The translations under genes and the position numbers were made by a program. Below, piece by piece: positions 27,986 to 36,993 of a DNA stretch of 64,000 nucleotides. The stretch is from positions 210,263 through 274,262 of the forward strand of contig NZ_NPGA01000012.1 in NCBI RefSeq assembly GCF_002259485.1, in the 5' to 3' direction. How positions within the stretch are numbered: position 1 is the stretch's first letter; each line of letters begins with the position of its first letter. Source of the DNA: Rhodococcus sp. 14-1411-2a (GTDB lineage: Bacteria; Actinomycetota; Actinomycetes; Mycobacteriales; Mycobacteriaceae). Below the pieces are notes generated by a model. It did no database searches. It was not told the DNA's origin and worked only from the letters and a program-made list of their open reading frames with translations.

Positions 27986-29144
27986 GTGCCGCAGTCGAAC
28001 TCAGGGTCCCGCTGACCAGCGGCATCAGATAGTGCTCGGCGAGCCAGGCGACCACGGGAACGCACACCGCATCACCGAAACCGAAGAGCGCCTGGTTGTT
28101 TCGCAAACCGTCGAGTGTGTACTCGCCGGCACCCATCAGGCGGGCGTATTCGAGTGGCGTCATCCACCGCACCTGCAACCGGCCGTTGCCCATCTTGACC
28201 ACCGCTTGTTTGGACGAACCGCCACGGGCGGTACGGAGGCAACCGGAGATGTCGTCGGGGCGAGCTTCCCAGACGGCGACGCCGTTACGGGTGCGACGGT
28301 AGGCGGTACGGTAGCTGACCTTGCGGGCCTTCTTCAGGATCTCGATGCGCTGCAACTGAATCGGCGACAAGGACTGCACGAATGCTGCGGTACGGTCTGC
28401 ATCCCACCACCGCTCGTCGCGGTAGTCCATGCGCTCGACCAGATCACCGAGGCCACTGGTCAACGGAATCGGCGGACTCGGCAAGGGTGCCCGATGGGTC
28501 AGCAATGTCGAATCGCCGTACACCGCTTGCAGCCAATCCGGCCGAAGCTCACTGTTGGGATCGCGCGCGTCCTCCGGGGGATTCTGTGCACCGACCAGGA
28601 AAAGGCGCGGACGCGACTGCGGAACGAAGCGTCGAGCATCGATGGTGAGGACATCCACGGAGTAACCGAGCTGGTTGAGCTCCCGGACCGCTGCGGCCAG
28701 ATCGTCTCCACCGTGACTGGTCGCCAGCCCGACGACGTTCTCGAGCGTCACCACCTCGGGTCGAGCATCACCGAGCTCGCTCAGTACCCGCGTGAAATGA
28801 CGAAACGTCGACGAGTTCTTACCCGCGAGCCCGGCCCGGCCGCCGGCCAACGACAGATCGGTGCACGGAAACGACGCCCACGCCAACGACAGCCCCTCGG
28901 GCAGATCGTCTCCTCGAGTGCGTGCGACATCGCCGAGCTGAAAATGGCCGGCCTCGCCACCGAAGTGCTGGCGGTACATGTGATGCTTGTCGCGCTCGAT
29001 GTCGTTGGCCCACGACACCTCGAAACCGGCCTGCTCCAAGCCCATTCGCACCAGGCCGATACCGGCGAAGAACTCCGCGACAGTATGGATCCGACCGAGC
29101 GCAGGTGCCGAAGAACCACCCGGCACCACAGTCAACTTCGGCAT
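27969..29144 (-). CDS. DNA (cytosine-5-)-methyltransferase
   Basis: 391 residues with the C5-methyltransferase motifs in order: I (AEFFAGIGLVRMGLEQAG), IV with the catalytic Cys (FPCTDLSLAGG), VI (ENVVG), VIII (QSRPRLFLV), and IX-X ending in GFGDAVCVPVVAWL. It methylates cytosine in DNA and protects the host from the co-transcribed endonuclease. Its position first in the pair ensures that modification precedes restriction. The target-recognition region lies at about residues 230-310. Confidence 0.93.
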   Translation of the reverse strand: MPKLTVVPGGSSAPALGRIHTVAEFFAGIGLVRMGLEQAGFEVSWANDIERDKHHMYRQHFGGEAGHFQLGDVARTRGDDLPEGLSLAWASFPCTDLSLAGGRAGLAGKNSSTFRHFTRVLSELGDARPEVVTLENVVGLATSHGGDDLAAAVRELNQLGYSVDVLTIDARRFVPQSRPRLFLVGAQNPPEDARDPNSELRPDWLQAVYGDSTLLTHRAPLPSPPIPLTSGLGDLVERMDYRDERWWDADRTAAFVQSLSPIQLQRIEILKKARKVSYRTAYRRTRNGVAVWEARPDDISGCLRTARGGSSKQAVVKMGNGRLQVRWMTPLEYARLMGAGEYTLDGLRNNQALFGFGDAVCVPVVAWLAEHYLMPLVSGTLSSTAAHVQSR

Positions 29145-29179
29145 GCACCCAGGCTAGTACAGAGCGCCGACAAGCTTGG

Positions 29180-30133
29180 TTATGCAGTGGTCGCCAGCGC
29201 AGCAGCCAAGCCGAACGCCACCGCCAGCAGGCAGATGTGCGCTGCGGCTCGGCCCACCGAGTGCTCGACGGTGGATCGGTGCGCGGCGACGGTGGGTAAC
29301 CACGTCCCACGGATTCGGTGAGCGGACGCGATCAGGATCACCGTGACGAGAAGCTTCGCGAGAACGATTCGGCCGTAACCGGTCTCGACCACGGCAGCAA
29401 GGCTGTCCAGCTTCAGGACCGCGTCGAGCACTCCGGTGGTGGCAACCCCGACGACGCACCAGAACGCGACTCGCGAATAGACCGGCAACAGCGTCGCCCA
29501 CGCGGATTTGCTCCGTAGGCTCAGCGCCATCGCACCCAGGACGCCGAGCCACACCGACGCGCACACCACATGCACGGCGACGGCAAAAGACCCGAACGTG
29601 AACTGAGACATGTGCCCGGTGATCGGCCGAGCGACCAGCGCAAGGGATGCCAGCACGACCACCGGAATCGGTGACCAGCTCGCCCTCAGTCGATACCCGG
29701 CCACCCCGATGGCGCACAGGGCGAGCGTCAGGATCACCGTCGCAGAACCCAGACGGCCCACCGAGATCGAGGTGGCGAACGTGGCGAAAGCGCTGGGCGA
29801 CAACGTCAGTGGCGTGCGACCGGCAGAATCGGCTGCCGCGGCGGCCAGCAGAACGAACTCGGCCACCGCCCATAGTCCCGACAGGTAGCCGATCGCGCGC
29901 CACATCACCGGCGGGTCCACGGCGGGGCGTCGGGAATCGGAACTGGCGTCCAGGACTGCGAGAACCCCGAACCCCAACACCACCGAGCCCGACGCCACCG
30001 CGATCACCCGTAGCCACGACGACCCACCGGGAAAGGTGGGGAACGCCAGCGCGAACGCTGCCGCGACCCCCACCAGCGCCGCAGCTGCGGCGGCGAGTAC
30101 CAGCCGAACACTTCTCTCGCCCACCGCAGCCAC
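29180..30133 (-). CDS. copD: CopD family copper resistance membrane protein
   Basis: 317 residues, about eight membrane helices, matching the CopD domain (HMSQFTFGSFAVAVHVVCASVWLGVLGAM). CopD works with CopC in copper uptake or handling across the membrane. The His and Met residues of that segment are candidate ligands. It starts seven bases after the copC stop and is the last gene of the copper operon. Confidence 0.88.
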   Translation of the reverse strand: MAAVGERSVRLVLAAAAAALVGVAAAFALAFPTFPGGSSWLRVIAVASGSVVLGFGVLAVLDASSDSRRPAVDPPVMWRAIGYLSGLWAVAEFVLLAAAAADSAGRTPLTLSPSAFATFATSISVGRLGSATVILTLALCAIGVAGYRLRASWSPIPVVVLASLALVARPITGHMSQFTFGSFAVAVHVVCASVWLGVLGAMALSLRSKSAWATLLPVYSRVAFWCVVGVATTGVLDAVLKLDSLAAVVETGYGRIVLAKLLVTVILIASAHRIRGTWLPTVAAHRSTVEHSVGRAAAHICLLAVAFGLAAALATTA

Positions 30134-30140
30134 GTCGGTG

Positions 30141-30686
30141 CTACTTCCGGGTCTTGGGCTTACGGAGCGCGAATCCCAATGCCCCGGCGAAGGCCAGAAC
30201 CGCCACGGCGATCAGCGCGATCCGACCGTAGCCGCCGAGGAACGAGCCCTCGGACTCCTCTGCGCTTCCCGACGCGTCGGCGGGTGCCCCCGGAGTCCCT
30301 GAGCCCTCCTGCGTCAGCGTGAACGACGCTGTGCCGCTGACCGGATGGCCATCGGCCGAGGTGATGCGGTACGCGAGGGTGTACTCGCCGACCGGCCCCA
30401 GCTCGCCGACGTCGACGACGACGCTCTGGCCCTCGATGCGCGCATCACCCTTCGACCAGATGTTGCCGTCGGGCCCGACGACGTTGAGTGTGGCGAACTG
30501 CGACTGCGGCACCTCGTTGAACGACACGGACGCCGTGGCCGGAGCCGCGTCCAGGGAGGACCCGTCGGCCGGGCTGTACCCGGTGACCTGCGAATGAGCC
30601 GAGGCGATCGGTGCGGCGATCAACAGCATCAGCAGTGCTGCGACCGAGACGACCAGCGCCCTCGTGGACAGGACCAGTGATCTCAT
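30141..30686 (-). CDS. copC: CopC-domain copper-binding protein
   Basis: 181 residues: signal peptide to about residue 30 (ending ASA), then the mature N-terminal His (HSQVTGYSPADGSSL) and a CopC beta-sandwich with FNEVPQSQFATLNV and SADGHPVSGTASFTL. A C-terminal membrane helix (about 155-175) anchors it outside the cell. The N-terminal His and the His of DGHPVSG fit the Cu(II) site of CopC. The start overlaps the ycnI-like stop by four bases. Confidence 0.9.
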   Translation of the reverse strand: MRSLVLSTRALVVSVAALLMLLIAAPIASAHSQVTGYSPADGSSLDAAPATASVSFNEVPQSQFATLNVVGPDGNIWSKGDARIEGQSVVVDVGELGPVGEYTLAYRITSADGHPVSGTASFTLTQEGSGTPGAPADASGSAEESEGSFLGGYGRIALIAVAVLAFAGALGFALRKPKTRK

Positions 30687-31354
30687 GAGCGCCGCGCCCT
30701 GATCGTTGCACCGATGCCAAGGCCTGCGCCGACGGCACCGAGCACGAGTCCGACGCCGGCGAGCCAGCGGGCGGTGTTGTCCTCCGAAGACGTCGACGCC
30801 TGAGAGGCGGCGGTGGTCTCGGTGTGGGCGCTGCCGTGCGCATCACTGCCGGCCGCGGCGAGAGTCAGGGTGGGAGCGGGCAATTCGGGCTCGCTACCGT
30901 CCTCGGTCATCGGCTCGTTCCAGTCGACGACCTCACCGTCGGTGTAGGTCTGGGTGGCCGGGAACGAGACGGTCTCCTGCTCGGGCAGCGGGCCCGCCGA
31001 GAGCAGGAACTGCTGGAACTGGCCTGGCCCGACCTCGGAACCGGGGTTCGCCGTCCACGTCACCGATACCGCGAGATCGGCGGAGTCCTTCTCGACGGTG
31101 GATGTCCAGCCCGGAACGGGCTGTGTGCGAGCGGAATTGAGGCCGGGGAGGGTCACCTTGACCGAACTGGTCGAGGCGGTATCGGACTCGGTGGGAACGC
31201 GGAACGTCAGCACCGAGTAGCCGCCCTGCGCGGCGTCGGGAGCGGAGACGACGACGTGCGCGGACGCAGCGCCTGCGCCGATCAGCAGTGCGCCGACGGT
31301 GGCTCCCGAGACGAACAGGGCACGGGAAAGAGAGCTCTTCATGGGTTGGGTCAT
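30683..31354 (-). CDS. YcnI-like copper-binding protein (DUF1775)
   Basis: 223 residues. The signal peptide ends ASA and the mature protein begins HVVVSAPDA, so the N-terminal His and the Trp of VDWNEP match the Cu(II)-binding site described for YcnI. The DUF1775 domain runs to about residue 155, followed by a Thr/Ser-rich linker and a C-terminal membrane helix. In many actinobacteria it sits with CopC/CopD as here. An alternative start is four codons downstream at 31342. Confidence 0.88.
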   Translation of the reverse strand: MTQPMKSSLSRALFVSGATVGALLIGAGAASAHVVVSAPDAAQGGYSVLTFRVPTESDTASTSSVKVTLPGLNSARTQPVPGWTSTVEKDSADLAVSVTWTANPGSEVGPGQFQQFLLSAGPLPEQETVSFPATQTYTDGEVVDWNEPMTEDGSEPELPAPTLTLAAAGSDAHGSAHTETTAASQASTSSEDNTARWLAGVGLVLGAVGAGLGIGATIRARRS

Positions 31355-31385
31355 TTCTGTGCAGAGAAGCGGAAAAGGGTGTCGG

Positions 31386-31940
31386 TCAGAATGCCGACCG
31401 CGAGTGGAGCCCGCGGAACGAGCAAGACGACATCGGGGGACCGCGACGAGAAATGACCCAGTCCAGAGCGGTGCCGTCTACCGACGGAACCGCGACGGAC
31501 ATGGACACGCGACCGACGGCGGAACCGTCGGGCAGGGGAGTGAGGAGCGCGAGAATTGCTCGGACGATGGACGTGATGGGGCCGTAGAGGCGCTCGGCCG
31601 CGGCGATCATCAGGCCGGTGACGACCGAGGCGGCCGCGTGAAAGGCGATCATCGCTGTGCTGGGCAACAGTGAATGCGCGTGCATCTCCGCTGCACTGCC
31701 GAGGCTCAGCGCGATATGGGCGACGAGTTGTCCGCCCAGCAGAGCGGGAAGCAGCAGGACGGTCGAACGTCTGGGCAGGGCCGTCATGGCACCCACCCCG
31801 ATGCTGACGACGACGAGCAGAGCCAGTGCGGAACCGTCGGGCCAACCGCCGCCGGCCATGCCGTGAGCGGCCACCGCGAGCGCCGCGGTGACGATACCGA
31901 CAGCTCCGCCGCGAAGCGGGGCGGCAGAGCTGTCGGTCAT
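31386..31940 (-). CDS. unknown membrane protein of the copper operon
   Basis: 184 residues, four to five predicted membrane helices, with His and Met residues in or near helices (AAHGMAGGGW, VAHIALSLGSAAEMHAHSLLPS). No family is recognised with certainty. It lies 31 bases upstream of the YcnI-like gene and 14 bases downstream of the coiled-coil gene, all in one direction. A metal-related role is suggested only by context and His/Met content. Confidence 0.7.
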   Translation of the reverse strand: MTDSSAAPLRGGAVGIVTAALAVAAHGMAGGGWPDGSALALLVVVSIGVGAMTALPRRSTVLLLPALLGGQLVAHIALSLGSAAEMHAHSLLPSTAMIAFHAAASVVTGLMIAAAERLYGPITSIVRAILALLTPLPDGSAVGRVSMSVAVPSVDGTALDWVISRRGPPMSSCSFRGLHSRSAF

Positions 31941-31954
31941 CGGTTGTGCAGGGT

Positions 31955-32605
31955 TCAGCGCACGCCGAGGCGGGCGAGCAGATCGGCCTCGATGCCGTCG
32001 AGCTCTGCGGAGATCGCGGCGTGCGCGGTCTTGCGGCGAGCGGGCGGCATCTGCTCGGATGCGCGGACGGCGGTGGTCAGATCGTCCAGACGCTCGCTGA
32101 TCGCGGCACCGAAGCTCTTGGTCTCGGGATCGGAGTGGCGCGCACCGATGGTGTCGAGCGACTTCTCGGCACCGGCGATGCGGGCACTGAGCTTTCCGCC
32201 GTGGCCGGTGTACTCGCTGAGCTGGTCGGGAGCGACACCGAGCTGCTGTGCCTTGCGGCTGTCCAGCTGCGCGCGAACGACGGTCGCACCGCGGTAGAGG
32301 ATGGGAGCCAGCACCGGAATCAGCAGTCGAGCGATGCCGAGGTACTTGCGGATCTGAGCCACGCTGAGCGTTCCCTGTACCGCGGCCTTCTGCTGCGCCT
32401 TGAGAGCGGAGACCTGGGCCTTCTCGACGTTCTTCTGCGACTTCGCCTCCACCGCGCTGAGCTTGCGCTGCGCCTTGGCGATCGACTTCAACTGCTTGCG
32501 CTCGTTCTTCGCGCCCAGCTTCGCTTCGAGTGTTGCCTTGTGCTTGAGCGCCTTGGCCTCTGCCTTGCGAGTGGCTCGACCCTTACGCTTGCGGAACAAA
32601 CCCAT
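31955..32605 (-). CDS. coiled-coil protein, DUF6474-like
   Basis: 216 residues. The first 75 are Lys/Ala/Arg-rich and form a long helix (RKRKGRATRKAEAKALKHK and on), followed by a short hydrophobic segment (KYLGIARLLIPVLAPILY, about 88-105) and a soluble helical part. The layout matches a conserved actinobacterial family of unknown role (DUF6474). It is the first gene of the presumed five-gene unit that ends with copD, and is divergent from the RecB-like gene. Confidence 0.75.
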   Translation of the reverse strand: MGLFRKRKGRATRKAEAKALKHKATLEAKLGAKNERKQLKSIAKAQRKLSAVEAKSQKNVEKAQVSALKAQQKAAVQGTLSVAQIRKYLGIARLLIPVLAPILYRGATVVRAQLDSRKAQQLGVAPDQLSEYTGHGGKLSARIAGAEKSLDTIGARHSDPETKSFGAAISERLDDLTTAVRASEQMPPARRKTAHAAISAELDGIEADLLARLGVR

Positions 32606-32700
32606 CGAAAAGGCTCCTGACGTGTGCTGCTAGGCGGGACAGTGCGTTACCCACACCCTATCGGGCGCTGATCTGTGCAGGCTGTCGGAGGGCTGACCTA

Positions 32701-34326
32701 GTGTCTAACAGTGTGAACGGTCAACGAGGCGCGGCAGCAACATCACCTGTGCCCGTGCTGCTCGATGCCGGATCGTTGACGCGGTGCAGGCATCGGCTCT
32801 ATCTCGACACCGCGTACGGATCGTTGCTGCGCGGTGAACCCGAGAACCCAGGGGTGCGGCAGCGTCGAGAAGCAGCTCAGGCGCACCGCGAGAACGTCCG
32901 TGCGCAGTTGGCCGTGGACGATTCGATGCGGTGGATGGAGATCGACGAACCCACCGCCCGAGAGGCTGCCGACGCGACCGTCGCCGCCTGCCGGGCCGGC
33001 GTGGAACGCATCTGGAACGCGGTACTGCCCCTCGAACGCGACACCGGACGACGCGGGCGCAGCGAACTGCTCGTCCGCGACGCGGCGGGCGGATACATCC
33101 CGGTGATCGTCGTCAACCACAAGGTCACCGACCCCGGCCGTGGGGCGCGCACCACCCCGCTCGACCAGTGGTCTCCGGCGATCGACGAGACTCGAAAGGT
33201 GCGCAGTCAGCTGCGCGATCAACTCCGGCTCGCGCACCTGTATCGGATGCTCGCGCACGAGGGCCTGGCCACGGCCACACCCGTCGGCGGCGCGGTGGGC
33301 TACAAGGGTGAATGCATGCTGGTGCACGATCTCGCGACGGTCCTCGACGAGTACGACACCCGCTTCGCGGACCGGCTCGAGGTGGCCCAGGGCGTCGCGT
33401 TCACCGTGCCCTCCCAGGTGAGCGAATGTCGTTCGTGTGCATGGTGGTTCGACTGCAAGCCGCAACTCGAAGCCGTTCGGGACGTCTCGCTTGTCGCCTC
33501 CGGGTCCCGCGCCGAGGTGTTGCGCAGCGCGGGCGTGCGCACCATCGACGAGTTGGCGCAGTGGACCGGCCCGGCTCCCGAGGAGTGGCCGTTCGGAAAC
33601 TTCGACGACGCCGTGTCCGCCGCGCTGGCCTGGCGAGCGGACGTGCCGCTGCTCCGGCGCTCGGAGACCGTCTCGGTGCATCGCGCCGACGTCGAGGTGG
33701 ACGTGGACATGGAGAGCTACCAGGAACATGGCGCGTATCTGTGGGGCACGCTGCTCACCGAGGCGGGCGGCCCGCCGCCGTCGTATCGGGGTTTCGTCAC
33801 GTGGGATCCGCTGCCAACCGTCGACGAGGGACGCTCGTTCGCGGTGTTCTGGAACTGGCTGATGGATACCAGGGCCGACGCCGCCGCGCGCGGTAAAACC
33901 TTTGCCGCGTACTGCTATTCGCGACAGGCGGAAGACAAGTGGTTGCTCGACTCGGCACGCCGTTTCGCGGACGTTCCCGGGGTTCCCACCGAGGCGCAGA
34001 TTCGCGAGTTCATCGACAGCGAGCAGTGGGTGGACATCTACCAGGCCGTGAGTGATCAGTTCATCTGCCCGAACGGCAAGGGACTGAAGAAGATTGCGCC
34101 GGTCGCAGGATTCGCTTGGCGTGACGACGAAGCCGGCGGCGAGGCGTCGATGGGGTGGTACCGCGAGGCCGTCGGATACGACGCCGAGCCCGACCACACG
34201 CAGCGCGAGCGACTGCTCGTCTACAACGAGGACGACGTGCTCGCAACGAAAGTGTTGCGCGAGTGGATGTCCGACCGCGCGGAGAAGGAAATCCCGACGG
34301 TAGCGGACCTGCGCGCTCGCGCGTGA
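32701..34326 (+). CDS. TM0106-family RecB-like nuclease
   Basis: 541 residues. The N-terminal half resembles RecB-type nucleases and has a Cys cluster (SECRSCAWWFDC, about 240-251) that could hold an iron-sulphur cluster with other Cys residues. The C-terminal half is an RNase H-like 3'-5' exonuclease-type domain (DMESYQEHGAYLWGTLL, later YNEDDVLATKVLREW with acidic residues). The family is predicted to act in DNA metabolism; no biochemical role is established to my knowledge. The start is GTG. Confidence 0.85.
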   Translation: MSNSVNGQRGAAATSPVPVLLDAGSLTRCRHRLYLDTAYGSLLRGEPENPGVRQRREAAQAHRENVRAQLAVDDSMRWMEIDEPTAREAADATVAACRAGVERIWNAVLPLERDTGRRGRSELLVRDAAGGYIPVIVVNHKVTDPGRGARTTPLDQWSPAIDETRKVRSQLRDQLRLAHLYRMLAHEGLATATPVGGAVGYKGECMLVHDLATVLDEYDTRFADRLEVAQGVAFTVPSQVSECRSCAWWFDCKPQLEAVRDVSLVASGSRAEVLRSAGVRTIDELAQWTGPAPEEWPFGNFDDAVSAALAWRADVPLLRRSETVSVHRADVEVDVDMESYQEHGAYLWGTLLTEAGGPPPSYRGFVTWDPLPTVDEGRSFAVFWNWLMDTRADAAARGKTFAAYCYSRQAEDKWLLDSARRFADVPGVPTEAQIREFIDSEQWVDIYQAVSDQFICPNGKGLKKIAPVAGFAWRDDEAGGEASMGWYREAVGYDAEPDHTQRERLLVYNEDDVLATKVLREWMSDRAEKEIPTVADLRARA

Positions 34327-34352
34327 CCCCGCCTCGATCGGCGGGGTCACGC
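34321..34352. terminator. bidirectional terminator hairpin
   Basis: A perfect 13-base stem GCGTGACCCCGCC / GGCGGGGTCACGC with a six-base loop. The left arm includes the TGA stop of the RecB-like gene. It also lies 16 bases downstream of the stop of the convergent SDR gene. Confidence 0.8.
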
Positions 34353-34367
34353 GCCAGTGGTCAGAGG

Positions 34368-35135
34368 TTAACGCGGAGCCATGCGGATCGCGCCGTCCAT
34401 GCGGATGGTCTCACCGTTGAGGTAGTCGTGCTCGGCGATCATTTGGACCAGCTGCGCGTACTCGCTGGGCTGCGCCAGACGTGAGGGGAACGGCACCGAG
34501 GCCTCGAGGCCCTGACGGTATTCCTCGGTGACGCCTGCCAGCATCGGGGTGTCGACGATGCCGGGGGCGATGGTGTTGACGCGGATGCCGACCTGCGCCA
34601 GGTCGCGAGCTGCGGTGATGGTCATCGCGTGCACGCCGCCCTTGGAAGCGGTGTAGGCGATCTGGCCGATCTGGCCCTCGAACGCCGCCACCGATGCGGT
34701 GTTGATGACGACGCCGCGCTGGCCTGCGTCGTCCACGGTCGACTGCGACTGCATCCGGTTCGCGGCCAGGCGCATCACGTTGAACGTACCGAGCAGGTTG
34801 ATGGTGATGACGGTGCGGAACAGCTCTAGATCGTGCGGTCCCTTCTTGGACAGGATGCGGCCCGCCCAGCCCACCCCCGCGCAGTTGACGACGATGCGCA
34901 GCGGCACTCCGGATTCGACGATGGTGTCCAGTGCGGCCTCGACCTCGGCTTCGCTGGTGACGTCTGCCGGAATGAGAGTCACCCCGGCCGGGACGCTGTC
35001 TCCGGCCCGCTCGATGGACTGTGGCAGATCGAGTCCGAAGACGGTGACGCCCGCGGCGGCCAGACGTGCGGCCGTTGCGGCTCCGAGGCCCGATGCCCCG
35101 CCGGTGACAAGTGCTGCTGTTCCTGAAATCTCCAC
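34368..35135 (-). CDS. short-chain dehydrogenase, 3-hydroxyacyl-CoA dehydrogenase type
   Basis: 255 residues of the classical SDR family. The cofactor motif is TGGASGLG (about 11-18), the active site YTASKGG with upstream Ser (NTASVAAFEGQ), and VNTIAPGIVDTPML follows. The pattern resembles 3-hydroxyacyl-CoA dehydrogenase type 2 enzymes of fatty acid or steroid breakdown. The GTG at 35135 is chosen because the longer frame to 35225 lacks SDR character and AGGGGA lies upstream of the GTG. Confidence 0.88.
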   Translation of the reverse strand: MEISGTAALVTGGASGLGAATAARLAAAGVTVFGLDLPQSIERAGDSVPAGVTLIPADVTSEAEVEAALDTIVESGVPLRIVVNCAGVGWAGRILSKKGPHDLELFRTVITINLLGTFNVMRLAANRMQSQSTVDDAGQRGVVINTASVAAFEGQIGQIAYTASKGGVHAMTITAARDLAQVGIRVNTIAPGIVDTPMLAGVTEEYRQGLEASVPFPSRLAQPSEYAQLVQMIAEHDYLNGETIRMDGAIRMAPR

Positions 35136-35210
35136 GTCGTACGATCCCCTTCGCTCACGGTGGCGGGCCGCGGCACAGGCTGCGACCTCGTAGTCGCTTG
35201 CACCATAACC

Positions 35211-35230
35211 GGCGGGGCACCTCACCCGCC
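35211..35230 (-). terminator. terminator-like hairpin after the sugar ABC operon
   Basis: The stem GGCGGG / CCCGCC with an eight-base loop lies 22-41 bases beyond the last permease stop in the minus direction. It is short and lacks a U-tract, so its strength is uncertain. Confidence 0.45.
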
Positions 35231-35251
35231 CTCAGGCACCCTGGAGGGGGC

Positions 35252-36091
35252 CTACTTGATACCGCTGCGCGCGAATCCGGCGATGAAGTATTTCTGGAAG
35301 AACAGAAACAGCAACGCCATCGGCACGACGTTGATCAGCGCGAACGCCATCGTGGCACCGTAGTCGCTGTTCGCCTGGCCCTGCAGGTACAGCAGGCCGA
35401 TGGGGAGGGTGAACAACTCGTTCTCCCGCAGTGCGATCAGCGGCCACGCGAAGTCGTTCCACGATTGCAGCAGGCTCATGAAGGCGAGGACGGCGATCAG
35501 CGGTCCCGACAGCGGCAGCACGACGCGTCGAAAGATCTGCCAATGCCCGGCACCGTCGAGTCGGGCCGCCTCGAGCAGCTCACGGGGAATGCCGAGCATG
35601 AACTGGCGCGCGAGGAACAGCCCGAACGCGGACGCCGAACTCGGCAGGATCACCGCCCAGTACGTGCCGTACAGACCGAGTCCGACGACGATGCGGAACA
35701 GCGCCACCATGATCACCTGCACGGGCAGTACCAACGTTGCCAGCGCGATGAAGAACAGCGGCGTCGAGAATCGGAACTTCAAGTGCGCGAACGCATATCC
35801 CGCGAGCAGACTCGTCACCACGGTGATGATCGTGACCACGACGGCAATGGCGATCGAGTTGCCCAGCCACGTCGCGACCGGGAACGAGTCGAATACGCGG
35901 GTGACGTTCTCCCACGTCACCTGGCGGGGCCACAACCGTAGCTCACCCCCGCCCAGCAATTCCCCGCGAGTCGAGAACGCCACGGCCAGCATCCAATACA
36001 GCGGTGCGACGGTGATCAGGCCGATGACGGCGATGATCACGGTGCGCAGCACCAGTGCGCGTCGAGCGGACGCGTTTCTCGGCCCGCTCAT
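35252..36091 (-). CDS. carbohydrate ABC transporter permease (MalG-like)
   Basis: 279 residues, six membrane helices, with the EAA motif EAARLDGAGHWQIFRRVVLPLSGP that contacts the ATPase. The start MSGPRNASARR at 36091 overlaps the stop of the other permease in an ATGA, so the long upstream open frame is not used. With the two upstream genes it forms a CUT1-type sugar or sugar-alcohol importer. The substrate is not evident. Confidence 0.9.
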   Translation of the reverse strand: MSGPRNASARRALVLRTVIIAVIGLITVAPLYWMLAVAFSTRGELLGGGELRLWPRQVTWENVTRVFDSFPVATWLGNSIAIAVVVTIITVVTSLLAGYAFAHLKFRFSTPLFFIALATLVLPVQVIMVALFRIVVGLGLYGTYWAVILPSSASAFGLFLARQFMLGIPRELLEAARLDGAGHWQIFRRVVLPLSGPLIAVLAFMSLLQSWNDFAWPLIALRENELFTLPIGLLYLQGQANSDYGATMAFALINVVPMALLFLFFQKYFIAGFARSGIK

Positions 36092-36993
36092 TCGACCAGA
36101 TCCTTCGTTCGGCTCGCGCGCCACTGCGCGGCGGCGAAGGTGAGGGCGAACAGGAACAGCACCATGCCGATCGATGCGGCGTAGCCCTGATCGCGGGTGA
36201 CGAAGCCCGTCTCGTAGGCGTACGTGACCAGCACCGACGTCGCCCCGCCCGGTCCACCGCCGGTGAGGACGAAGACCAGATCGAACACCTGGAACGAGTA
36301 GATGACGTTGAGCACCAGCAGGAAGAACGACGTGGGACCCAGCAGCGGCACCGTCACGTTGCGGAAGCGCTGAAATGCGTTCGCGCCGTCCAGCCGGGCC
36401 GCCTCGTAGAGGTCGGGACCGAGACCTTGAAGACCGGCCAGATAGATCAGCATGTTCAACCCGGTGCGCCACCACACCGTGGCGATGACGATCGACGCGA
36501 AAGCCGGCCCGGGGGAGGACTGCCAGTCGATAGCAGGCAGCCCGAGGAAACCGATGAGATTGTTGAGCACGCCCGAGTTCTGGTCGAACACCAGAATGCC
36601 GATCAGTCCGGTGGCCACGCCCGAGACGGCCATCGGCAGGATCACCAGCGAACGCCACAGCGGCCTCGCCGGCAACGCGGAATTGAGCAGGACGGCAGCG
36701 ATCAGACCGAACAGCATCGACAGCGGAGTGACCAACGCCGTGAACAGCAGGGTGTTGATCAGCGCCCTCCAGAACAGCGGATCATCCACCAGGCGCACGT
36801 AATTGGCTGCCCCGACGAACTCACCTGCACCGAAGCCGTCCGTCTGCTGCAGGCTGACGACAAACGCGGCGACGAGAGGAACGAGGACGAACACGGCCAA
36901 CAGTACGTAGCTGGGGGCCAGGAATCCGGCGGCCGCGAACGCTTCCTTCCTGGCCCCGGCGCGTTTGGTCTTCGCTCGTACTACAGCCGTCAT
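36088..36993 (-). CDS. carbohydrate ABC transporter permease (MalF-like)
   Basis: 301 residues, six membrane helices, EAA motif EAARLDGANAFQRFRNVTVPLLGP. The start MTAVVRAKTKR at 36993 overlaps the binding-protein stop by four bases (ATGA). It pairs with the downstream MalG-like subunit. No ATPase gene is present in this cluster, so a shared MsmK/UgpC-type ATPase from elsewhere is probably used. Confidence 0.9.
   Translation of the reverse strand: MTAVVRAKTKRAGARKEAFAAAGFLAPSYVLLAVFVLVPLVAAFVVSLQQTDGFGAGEFVGAANYVRLVDDPLFWRALINTLLFTALVTPLSMLFGLIAAVLLNSALPARPLWRSLVILPMAVSGVATGLIGILVFDQNSGVLNNLIGFLGLPAIDWQSSPGPAFASIVIATVWWRTGLNMLIYLAGLQGLGPDLYEAARLDGANAFQRFRNVTVPLLGPTSFFLLVLNVIYSFQVFDLVFVLTGGGPGGATSVLVTYAYETGFVTRDQGYAASIGMVLFLFALTFAAAQWRASRTKDLVE

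Noticed and set aside
34321..34352. Hairpin as an operator for the RecB-like or SDR gene
   Set aside because: It lies between two converging stops and has a loop, so a terminator is the simpler reading.
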